In this document: positions 56,895 through 64,000 of the stretch, piece after piece
Layout of the letters: each line of letters starts with the position of its first letter
Numbering within the stretch: position 1 is the first letter of the stretch
Source: Opitutaceae bacterium
Lineage (GTDB): Bacteria; Verrucomicrobiota; Verrucomicrobiia; Opitutales; Opitutaceae
Reading direction: 5' to 3'
Length of the DNA: 64,000 nucleotides
Assembly: GCA_003151515.1 (NCBI GenBank)
Contig: PLXS01000025.1
Span: 310,001 to 374,000 of the forward strand
The notes under the pieces: generated by a model
The model's database searches: none
The model's input: only the letters and a program-made list of their open reading frames with translations
What the model was told of the DNA's origin: nothing
Made by a program: the position numbers and the translations under genes

Positions 56895-59342
56895 TCACGA
56901 GCCGAGCGTCACCTCGACCCTGACCTCGGCCTTCCCGTCGGCGCCCAGGGGCACCAGGTTGCCCTCGATCCGGCGGCCGTCCACGAGGAGCGACGAGACG
57001 CCCTTGGAGCGGCCCCGGGGGTTCTTGACAACGATCGTGTACGAAACGCCCCGGAACTTGCGCCTGACGGTGAAGCCCTTCCAGCGCCTCGGAACGCAGG
57101 GGTCGATGCGCAGGCCGCCGAAGTCGGCCTTGACGCCGAGGATCGACTGGCTCGCGACCACGAAGGACCAGGCCCCCGTCCCCGTGAGCCACGAGTTCTT
57201 GCCCTCGCCGGGCGTCGGGGAGAACTGCGACGCCGTCATCTGCGCGTAGGCGTAGGGCTCGCTCCTGTAGCGGTCGTGGTCCTTCTTCGCCGACGGGCAG
57301 ATGCTCAGGTAGTACTCGAGCGCCCTCTCCCCCTCGCCGAACAGGGTCCAGCCGATGTGGATCCAGGTGTTGTTGTGCGAGAAGACGCCGCCGTTCTCCT
57401 TGTAGCCCGGCGGGTAGCTCGACACCTCGCCCAGCTCGAGGTGGTACTCGGAGTAAGGCGGGTACTGCAGCGCGCAGCCGTGCTCGGGCGTGTAGAGGTG
57501 CCTGTGCACGGCCTCGAGGGCCTTTCGGGCGCGGCCGTTTGCCTGGCCCGCTCCCCCGAGCACGCACCAGGCCTGGCTCTCTATGAAGATCCTTCCCTCC
57601 TTGCACGAGCGCGAGCCGACGGGGTTGCCCTGGGCGTCGAAGGCGCGCACGTACCACGCCCCGTCCCAGGCCTGCTCCTCGACGGTCTTTAGCATCTCGT
57701 CGTACTGGCCCTGGATGCGGGCCGCGTCGGCGGGCCGGCCCAGGAAGGCGTAGAGGCCCGCGAGGTCGCGCGCCGCGTACAGGAACAGGCCCGCGATCAT
57801 GACCGACTCGGCCTTCGAGCCCACGATGTCGCCGGTGCACTGGAAGGACTCGTTGGGCTCCCTGGAGAAGCAGTTGAGGTTCAGGCAGTCGTTCCAGTCG
57901 GCGTGGCCGATCAGCGGCAGCCCGTGCGGGCCGCGGTTGTTGAGCGTGTAGCCGATGGAGGTCTCGATGTGGTGCAGCAGCGTGTCCCGGGAGCCGGGCT
58001 TGTCCGCGTAGCCGCAGGGTTCCTCAAGGACGGACGTGTCGCCCGTTTCGCGGATGTAGGCGCACGTCGACAGGATGAGCCAGAGCGGGTCGTCGTTGAA
58101 GCCGCCGCCGATGTCGGCGTTGCCCTTCTTGGTGAGCGGCTGGTACTGGTGGAAGCACGTCCCGTCGGAGAGCTGAGTGGACGCGATGTCGAGGATGCGC
58201 TGGCGGGCCCGCTCGGGCAGCAGGTGCACGAAGCCCAGGATGTCCTGGTTCGAGTCGCGGTAGCCCATGCCGCGGCCGATGCCCGTCTCGTAGCCCGAGG
58301 CGGAGCGCGAGAGGTTGAAGGTCGCCATGCACTGGGCCTGGTTCCAGGTGTTGACCATGCGCCGCAGGTGCTCGTTCGGCACGTTCGAGGCCTGGTAGAC
58401 GGACAGCAGGTCCTCCCAGCGCCGCTTCACGGCCCCGAACGCCGTGTCGATGGCGCCCAGGTCCGAGTACTTGCGCATGATCTCGCGGCCCCTCTCCTTG
58501 TTCATGACGAACGGGGCGTCGAACTTCGGCAGGTCGCCCTGCTCGACGTAGGCGAGGACGAAGGCGAACGTCTCCTGCGCCCCCGGCTTGAGCGAGAGGT
58601 CGATCTGGTGGGCCCCCACGGGGTTCCAGCCGTAGGCGCGGCTGTTCGTGCACCGGCCGGCCATGACCGCCGCCGGGTCGTGCAGGCCGTTGTGCACGCC
58701 GACGAAGGCGTCCCGCGAGGTGTCGTAGCCGTCGACCCTTCGGGTGCAGCCGAAGAGCGCGTAGTGGTTGCGGCGCTCCCGGTACTCGGTCTTGTGGTAG
58801 ATGACGCCGCCCTCGATCTCGACCTCCCCTATGGAGTACGTCCTCTGGTAGTTCGTCATGTCGTTCAGGGCCTCGAACGAGCAGAACTCGACGAACGAGA
58901 AGACGGAGAGCCTCTGGGTCCTCCTCGTGCGGTTGCGCACGCACACCCTCCAGATCTCCAGGTTCTCCTGCGGCGGCACGAACATGAGCTGCTCGACCTC
59001 GACCCCGCCCTTGCGCCCCGTTATGCGCGTGTAGCCCAGGCCGTGCCTGCACTCGAACGCGTCGAGCTTCGCGCGCGTGGGCTTCCAGCCCGGGTTCCAG
59101 ACGGAGGCGCCCTGCTTCACATAAAGGAAGCGCCCGTCGTTGTCCATCGGGTTGCTGTTGTAGCGGTAGCGCGTGATGCGCCGCAGCTTCGCGTCCTTCC
59201 AGAACGAGTAGCCGCCCGCCGTCTGGGTGCACAGGCCGAAGAAGTCGTCCTGGCCGAGGTAGTTGAGCCACGGCAGCGGCGTGTCGGGTCGCGTGATTAC
59301 GAATTCTCGGTTGGGGTCGTCGAAGTAGCCGTAGCGGGACAT
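56895..59342 (-). CDS. Cellobiose phosphorylase (GH94)
   Basis: This 815-residue protein closely follows known cellobiose phosphorylases, as far as I can recall their sequences. It has RYGYFDDPNREFVITRPDTP at the start, AKLRRITRYRYN, VIYHKTEYRERRNHYALFG, ETGIGRGMGYRDSNQDILGF and HQYQPLTKKGNADIGGGFND. The general acid is Asp482 in HADWNDCLNLNCFS, and GEVSSYPPGYKENGGVFSH follows. It would convert cellobiose and phosphate to glucose 1-phosphate and glucose in the cytoplasm. ATG at 59342 gives the family N-terminus. It is upstream of the second GH94 gene by 72 bases. Confidence 0.92.
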   Translation of the reverse strand: MSRYGYFDDPNREFVITRPDTPLPWLNYLGQDDFFGLCTQTAGGYSFWKDAKLRRITRYRYNSNPMDNDGRFLYVKQGASVWNPGWKPTRAKLDAFECRHGLGYTRITGRKGGVEVEQLMFVPPQENLEIWRVCVRNRTRRTQRLSVFSFVEFCSFEALNDMTNYQRTYSIGEVEIEGGVIYHKTEYRERRNHYALFGCTRRVDGYDTSRDAFVGVHNGLHDPAAVMAGRCTNSRAYGWNPVGAHQIDLSLKPGAQETFAFVLAYVEQGDLPKFDAPFVMNKERGREIMRKYSDLGAIDTAFGAVKRRWEDLLSVYQASNVPNEHLRRMVNTWNQAQCMATFNLSRSASGYETGIGRGMGYRDSNQDILGFVHLLPERARQRILDIASTQLSDGTCFHQYQPLTKKGNADIGGGFNDDPLWLILSTCAYIRETGDTSVLEEPCGYADKPGSRDTLLHHIETSIGYTLNNRGPHGLPLIGHADWNDCLNLNCFSREPNESFQCTGDIVGSKAESVMIAGLFLYAARDLAGLYAFLGRPADAARIQGQYDEMLKTVEEQAWDGAWYVRAFDAQGNPVGSRSCKEGRIFIESQAWCVLGGAGQANGRARKALEAVHRHLYTPEHGCALQYPPYSEYHLELGEVSSYPPGYKENGGVFSHNNTWIHIGWTLFGEGERALEYYLSICPSAKKDHDRYRSEPYAYAQMTASQFSPTPGEGKNSWLTGTGAWSFVVASQSILGVKADFGGLRIDPCVPRRWKGFTVRRKFRGVSYTIVVKNPRGRSKGVSSLLVDGRRIEGNLVPLGADGKAEVRVEVTLGS

Positions 59343-59580
59343 TGAGGTGCCGTGTGTGGGTTGAAAAGCGACAGGCCAACGTATGCAGGGCCGGCGCGCC
59401 ATTTCGACCAAATTTCAAAATAAACGTGCCGGAATCGAGGCGTTCAGCCTCCGTTCAACACCGCGGCGCCTGACACTCTTCACGCTGTGCCGCAGCGGAA
59501 TGGAACGGCGCCGGCAGTCCCCGCAAAGAGATTCAAGCGGCTGACAATCAAACTCAACGCGGCCGGGGGGCGTTGCGCCC

Positions 59581-62500
59581 TTATGGCACTTCGTAGACCT
59601 CAACCAGGGCAATCCCTCTGTCGCCGCTCGCACTCGAGACCTGCGCCGTGTAGGGGTCAGGCGGAAGCGTCACGAGGAGCGCGGAGTCGCTTGTCGGCGC
59701 CGTGCCCCACGAGAAGGCGCCCACGGAGCCGGCAATTCCGGAGATCTGCTGGCTGGCCCCCCAGCCGTTGTTGGACGCGATCACCTTGCCCGAGGAGTCG
59801 AAAAGCTGCAGTTCCGGGTCAGGCAACAGGCCGGTGATGCTGAATGCGGCGAGCGCGGGACCCGACGCCCGTATGAGCACCGTCTTGGCGCTTGATCCGC
59901 CGACCACAAAGCCCGCGATGAGGATGTTCGCACCGGATCCGACGGAAACACGCGCCGAGACGTTGATCAGCCTGGGTGTCGCCGAGGTGTAGGAACCGCT
60001 TGGCGTCGCATCGTAGACCTCCGTCAGGGCCACGCCGGTGTCATCGGACTGACCGGAGACGTTCGCCGTGTACGGCCCTGTGGGCAGGCTCTGCAGCAGC
60101 GCGCAGTCGTGGCTCGAGGGGTTCGACCACGCAAATGCACCGAACTGCGAAGCGGCGGTCGATATCGCTGCCGAGCCTCCCCATCCCGTGTTTGAAGCGA
60201 CAAGCGTCGACCCCGATGAGGTGCTGTAAAGACCGAGTTGCGGGTCCGGAAGAAACCCTGCGACGTTGAACGCGGCAAGCGCCGGACCCGAGCCGCGAAC
60301 GAGAACCGGAAGGCTGCCAGCCGTTCCCGCCCCTCCCACCACAAAGCCGGTTATCAGGATGCCCCCTCCGGTGCCCACCTGGGCCCGGCACGAGACATTG
60401 ATGAGGCGCCCCGGGTCCGAGGTGTAGGCAATGGATATGACCGCCGGCTGGCTCGCCGCGGAGCCCGTCGAGTTTTCAACTAGGCAGGAGTAGCTGCCTG
60501 CCTGCGCCGAGCCGCCGGCAAGCCCCAGGGTCGCGGTCTGCGACCCGCTGACTCCGCCTCTGTCGGAAAGCTCCGCCCCGTTCAGATACCATTGATAGGT
60601 TGTCGCAGCGTCCGCCCGGGTCATGGGAGCGATGCTTGCCCCCGGGCCAGACGACGCACCAACCGTGAGGAAAACCGTCTGTCCAGACACAATCGTGAGC
60701 GATTGGGGCTGGCTCGAGATGCTCGGCCCGCCAGAGCCCGTGACTGTCAGAAACGCCGGCGCGCTCGTCGTGCTGCCGCCCGCGCCGGTCACGATCACCG
60801 CGTAGGCCCCGGAATTTGAGGGCTGGACGCTTGAAATCGAGTACGAGGGGCCGGTCGCGCCCGTGATGGCGGCGCCGTTGTAGGTCCACTGGTAGGTGTC
60901 CGAGCCGCTTGCGGCGACCGTGAACGTCGCGCCCTGGCCGCTCGCCACCGCCTCACCGGCAGGCTGAGCCGTGATTGTGGGCCCGGCCTCGACAGTGATG
61001 GGCCCGGAGGCCCCGCTGATGGATGCGTTGCTGTCGTCGGCCGCCGTAATCGTCTGCGCTCCCGCGGTGTTGAGGGTGACCGTGAAGCTGCCCACTCCGG
61101 TCGGAAGCGGGGCCGCCGGCGGCAGGACGGCCGCGGGATCGCTGCTGGTGAGGTGGACAAACCCTTCGTAGGTTCCGGCAACGTCGCCAACGGCGTCAAA
61201 TGCCGTCACGGTCACCGAGATCGCCGACCCAGCGCCGGTCGATGCCGGCGCGAGGACGCCCAATCTCGCCGCCGGGCCGACAACCGTAACCGGGTTCGAA
61301 GTTCCAGTGACCGAAGGATTTGCCGTGTCGGTGGCAGTAACGCTCTGGGAGCCGTACGTGTTGAAGGTGATCGGGAATGTCAGGTTGCCCACCGTCAATC
61401 CGCCGTCCGGGGGAAGCACGGCCGCGAGATCGCTGCTCGTGAAGTGGATGGTCCCCGTGTAGTTCGTGACGATGTTTTCGGAGGCATCCAGCACCGTGAC
61501 AAACATCCCCGTCTGGAGGCCCTTCGCCAGGTAGGCGGGCATGGCTATCCTGAACTGGGCCGCAGCCCCCGAGACGCTCACCTGGTTTGATACGCCCGTC
61601 AGCGCCGGAATGGACGTGTCGGTCGCCGTGACGGTCTGCAGGCCGGGCGTGTTGAAGTTGACCGCCAGCACCTTTGACCCGTTTGAAAGCGTCGTGTCGG
61701 CGGGGAGGACGGCGGCCGGATCGCTGCTGGTGAAGTGAACGGTGCCGCTGTATGACGCGATCGCCCCATCCGCGCTGCTGACGGCGACGGTGAAGAGAAC
61801 GGGGGTGCCCATGCTGGCGGTTTGCGGCAGGCCGACTAAAAAGCCGCTGGGCAGAGCGATTGGCGCAGAGGTTCCCGTGATCGCGACATTGCCCGCATCG
61901 GTCACCGTGACCGTCTGGGTTCCCAGCGAATGGAACGTGATGGAGAAGCTGCCAACCCCGTTCGCGATCGCGAAATTCGCCGGCAGTCCCGCCTGGGCGT
62001 CGCTGCTCGTGACGCGCACGGTCCCTGAGTAGCTCGACGCCAGGTTGTTGTTGGCGCCCAGCGCGGCGACCTTGATTGCCAGGGGCGCCCCCTGCGTGCC
62101 CTGCGCGGGCGTCCCAAGGATAAAATGAACGCCCATGCCCGCAACAGGGCTTAGCAGGTAACTGTCCAGCATCCCGGCATTCGCCGCGATCATTCCGCTG
62201 TCATTGATGGCCGCAGCCGAGAGGGCGCTGGGAAAACCCACCGTCACGTTCACCATCGCGCCCAAGCTGACATAGACCCCGCCGCAGTAGAAACCCCCGC
62301 CAACGATCGTACCCGAGGCGTTGATCGCCTGCGCCCCGATATTGCCAAGGTCGCTCATCACTCCGGCGCTGTAGCTGAAGGCATGTTGGCTACCGTCGGA
62401 AAACTGGGCGTAACCGATGACGGTGCCGGATGCGTTGATCGCCGTGGCGTGGCTGTTCTGTCCGCCAAGCGTGCCGATATCGGTCATCGTTCCGTTGCTG

Positions 62501-63129
62501 TACACGAAGGCGTGGTACTGGGTGGTATTTGGGAGATCGGAATATCCGACAATGGTGCCTGAATCGTTGATCGCCGTTGCCCAGCTCTCACTGCCTCCCA
62601 GCGTGCCCAGGTCGGTGAGCGTAACGTTGGAGTAGCTGAACGCGTGCACATAGCCGCTCGCGTTCGCGGCACCTCCCACGATGACACCGGAGCTGTTTAT
62701 CCCGTACGCCCTCGACTCCATGTTGGAGGGGAAGAGGTTCGTCATCACGCCACCGGCGTAGCTGAACGCCTGCTCCCAGTTGTCGGCGTTGGACGAGTAC
62801 CCGACGACCGTTCCCGAGGCGTTAACCGCGTATGCGTAGCCGTAATTGCCGCCAAAATTGGCCAGAGTGGTCAGGGTGCCGTTGCTGTAAACAAAGGGAA
62901 ACTCGTCGTACACCTGGCCGACAACGGTCCCCGAGCTGTTCATGCCGTAGACCACGGGCGCCGAGCCGTTGTAATCCGGCAGCAGCGTTGCCGTGTAGAA
63001 CTGCGCTTGCGCTGCGGGCGCGGCCAAGACGCCAGCCGCAATTCCCGCAAGAATCGCGCTTCTGCGTATGCGGGCCGGCCAACGGGCCCCTTTGGCGATG
63101 GCGGCTGCGCGGCTGGGCGGGGTGTTCAT
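59581..63129 (-). CDS. Giant secreted repeat protein (HAF, filamin-like and Ig-like domains)
   Basis: This 1182-residue protein has a signal peptide after a basic start (RRSAILAGIAAGVLAAPAAQ). Residues about 40-330 are HAF-type repeats (TDLGTLGGSESWATAINDSG, then HAFVYSNG). About 333-715 are four filamin-like repeats (GTVHFTSSDPAAVLPAD with FNTPGLQTVTATDT). About 716-905 are two Ig-like domains (TYQWTYNGAAITGATG; TTYQWYLNGAEL). Two roughly 140-residue terminal repeats (RLINVS, VLVRGSGPALAAF, FLPDPQLGLY) close it. It is probably an adhesin or surface protein. Base composition is visibly less GC-rich than the neighbours. Confidence 0.85.
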   Translation of the reverse strand: MNTPPSRAAAIAKGARWPARIRRSAILAGIAAGVLAAPAAQAQFYTATLLPDYNGSAPVVYGMNSSGTVVGQVYDEFPFVYSNGTLTTLANFGGNYGYAYAVNASGTVVGYSSNADNWEQAFSYAGGVMTNLFPSNMESRAYGINSSGVIVGGAANASGYVHAFSYSNVTLTDLGTLGGSESWATAINDSGTIVGYSDLPNTTQYHAFVYSNGTMTDIGTLGGQNSHATAINASGTVIGYAQFSDGSQHAFSYSAGVMSDLGNIGAQAINASGTIVGGGFYCGGVYVSLGAMVNVTVGFPSALSAAAINDSGMIAANAGMLDSYLLSPVAGMGVHFILGTPAQGTQGAPLAIKVAALGANNNLASSYSGTVRVTSSDAQAGLPANFAIANGVGSFSITFHSLGTQTVTVTDAGNVAITGTSAPIALPSGFLVGLPQTASMGTPVLFTVAVSSADGAIASYSGTVHFTSSDPAAVLPADTTLSNGSKVLAVNFNTPGLQTVTATDTSIPALTGVSNQVSVSGAAAQFRIAMPAYLAKGLQTGMFVTVLDASENIVTNYTGTIHFTSSDLAAVLPPDGGLTVGNLTFPITFNTYGSQSVTATDTANPSVTGTSNPVTVVGPAARLGVLAPASTGAGSAISVTVTAFDAVGDVAGTYEGFVHLTSSDPAAVLPPAAPLPTGVGSFTVTLNTAGAQTITAADDSNASISGASGPITVEAGPTITAQPAGEAVASGQGATFTVAASGSDTYQWTYNGAAITGATGPSYSISSVQPSNSGAYAVIVTGAGGSTTSAPAFLTVTGSGGPSISSQPQSLTIVSGQTVFLTVGASSGPGASIAPMTRADAATTYQWYLNGAELSDRGGVSGSQTATLGLAGGSAQAGSYSCLVENSTGSAASQPAVISIAYTSDPGRLINVSCRAQVGTGGGILITGFVVGGAGTAGSLPVLVRGSGPALAAFNVAGFLPDPQLGLYSTSSGSTLVASNTGWGGSAAISTAASQFGAFAWSNPSSHDCALLQSLPTGPYTANVSGQSDDTGVALTEVYDATPSGSYTSATPRLINVSARVSVGSGANILIAGFVVGGSSAKTVLIRASGPALAAFSITGLLPDPELQLFDSSGKVIASNNGWGASQQISGIAGSVGAFSWGTAPTSDSALLVTLPPDPYTAQVSSASGDRGIALVEVYEVP
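59584..63015 (-). repeat. Internal tandem repeat blocks of the giant surface protein
   Basis: Approximate blocks from the N-terminus are HAF repeats (63015-62140), four filamin-like units of about 95 residues (62135-60985), two Ig-like units (60985-60415) and two terminal units (60413-59584). The filamin-like units share a TSSD-AAVLP core and a QTVTATD core. The terminal units share RLINVS, FVVGG, SGPALAAF, LPDPxL and YTAxVS. Repetition is at protein level and has diverged at DNA level. Confidence 0.7.
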
Positions 63130-63573
63130 GCTTGGACGCCGCACCGGCCGAGCGAGTCCGGCCGCTTGATGGGGCGCTTTCATACGCGAATGGATGCTTT
63201 CGTCAGGAAGGCGACGGCACAATTCGATTCTTGAACGCGCATCCGGGCGCCGTTCCGAGTCTTCGCGCACTTCACCCGGCCGCACAAGCCTAGCCCGGTG
63301 TCCGCCATGCGTTGTCGAGCCTGTCCCGCTATTGGGAACGGCGGGTGCCGATTCCGGCAAGACTCCAGAGCCGCCGGGAATTCCCCGGGGCCTGAGCTGA
63401 TAGGTTAGTATTTACCTTCCAAATGATTGCGTCACATTCGATTCCGGGGCACGGGCCATGCTTTCTTCCTGGGCAAGCACCATGCCGGGCCGCGCCGCTT
63501 TGGACCGCCTGTCCCTAATCAGCCGCGAACTCCTCGAGCCAATTCCCCCGGAACCTACACCGACACAACCGCC
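63130..63573. other. Gene-free gap between divergent genes
   Basis: These 444 bases separate the repeat-protein start (minus) from the ABC permease start (plus). They hold a perfect 10-base palindrome GGGAATTCCC (63376-63385) and a less GC-rich patch at about 63400-63445, the best place for promoters. I see no convincing gene, RNA or terminator. A 45-codon frame from 63458 overlaps the permease start but has no recognisable features. Confidence 0.5.
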
Positions 63574-64000
63574 ATGCACGCCCTTCGCGCGCTGATCCGC
63601 TCGCCCGGCTTCACCCTCATCTCGATCGTGACGCTTGCGCTAGGGATCGGCCTGAACACGGCGATGTTCAGCGTGATCAACACGCTGCTTCTCGCGCCGC
63701 CGCCGTTTCGCGACCCTGACAACCTCTTCATCGTCCTGCGGACGACCTCCCAGGAGCGCCAGGGCGGCCACGCCCCGGCCTCCGTTGAGGAGTTGGCCCG
63801 GGAAAGCGCCCCTTTCACCCAACTCGCCGCATACCGCTACTGGGGCTACACGCTCTCGGAGCGCAATCGCCCCGCCGAAGTGGTCAACGTCCTGCGCGTC
63901 TCCTCCAACTTCTTCAACGTGCTTGGCGTCACTCCGGAGCTCGGCCGCAGCTTCCTGCCCGAGGAGGACACCCCCGGCCGCAACAACGTCGTCATGCTCA
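63574..64000 (+). CDS. ADOP-type ABC permease (MacB/FtsX-like), partial
   Basis: The first 142 residues of a permease run off the end of the window. They start MHALRALIRSPGFTLISIVT, then LALGIGLNTAMFSVINTLLL, the first transmembrane helix with the strongly conserved GIGxNTAxFS motif. A periplasmic MacB-PCD-like domain begins next (VSSNFFNVLGVTPELGRSFL, PGRNNVVML). This is the pattern of the large duplicated permeases common in Acidobacteria and Verrucomicrobia. No ATPase gene is visible in the window. Confidence 0.88.
   Translation, partial: MHALRALIRSPGFTLISIVTLALGIGLNTAMFSVINTLLLAPPPFRDPDNLFIVLRTTSQERQGGHAPASVEELARESAPFTQLAAYRYWGYTLSERNRPAEVVNVLRVSSNFFNVLGVTPELGRSFLPEEDTPGRNNVVML

Noticed and set aside
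63458-63595. 45-codon frame before the ABC permease
   Set aside because: It has no recognisable features, overlaps the permease start in another frame and is Pro-rich by composition.

Overview
This 64 kb window is GC-rich, densely coded chromosomal DNA from a Gram-negative bacterium. It is most likely a member of the Verrucomicrobiota, class Opitutia. The evidence is indirect. LpxK and an LptD-like protein imply a lipopolysaccharide outer membrane. There is a very large secreted protein built from HAF, filamin-like and Ig-like repeats, and an ADOP-type ABC permease. Menaquinone is made by the classical MenF/MenD/MenB route, and IspH is of the plant/cyanobacterial type. No rRNA or tRNA gene is present to confirm the assignment.

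Layout. 1-2.5 kb: end of ispD, ispF, a peptide-binding lipoprotein and a small membrane protein. 2.4-7.1 kb: a UvrA-family protein (minus) divergent from a DUF3108 protein, then rplU, rpmA and a small coiled-coil/TM protein. 7.1-10.6 kb (minus): scpB, pheA and a polytopic membrane protein. 10.7-15.9 kb (plus): ilvD, pgi, a tiny lipoprotein, rsmI and a Ppx/GppA phosphatase, tightly packed. 15.9-21 kb (minus): lpxK, an M29-type aminopeptidase, adenosine deaminase, an RluD-type pseudouridine synthase and a TPR protein. 21-28.5 kb (plus): a class V aminotransferase, topoisomerase III, a Gln-rich exported protein, class II aldolase, a small P-loop protein and a lipoprotein. 28.6-35.5 kb (minus): a six-gene run of MBL hydrolase, rdgB, metG, menF, menD and menB. 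35.5-41.1 kb (plus): leuB, alaS and an N-terminally extended ispH. 41.1-44.9 kb (minus): a ParA-type ATPase, an unrecognised protein with a MinD-like basic tail, a coiled-coil protein and an outer-membrane beta-barrel candidate. 45-50 kb (minus): glgB and ppc. 50.2-54.4 kb: an LptD-like protein, an RNA m5C methyltransferase and two small two-TM proteins around a repeat-rich gap. 54.4-59.3 kb (minus): two adjacent GH94 sugar phosphorylases. 59.6-63.1 kb (minus): the giant repeat protein. 63.6 kb to the end: the start of an ADOP-type permease.

How the genes fit together. Most are core metabolism: isoprenoids (ispD, ispF, ispH), branched-chain and aromatic amino acids (ilvD, leuB, pheA), glycolysis and anaplerosis (pgi, fba, ppc), glycogen (glgB), menaquinone, translation and the cell envelope. 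The GH94 pair would release glucose 1-phosphate from disaccharides, which suits a plant-polysaccharide or cellodextrin user that also stores glycogen. Extensive start/stop overlaps (ATGA, GTGA, TTGA, TGATG) indicate long, translationally coupled operons.

The least explained parts are the ParA-centred four-gene cluster, the GCAAG/CTTGC motif cluster between the two small membrane proteins, the N-terminal extension of IspH, and a P-loop gene whose start abuts a strong terminator. I saw no insertion sequence, prophage, CRISPR array, tRNA or rRNA.
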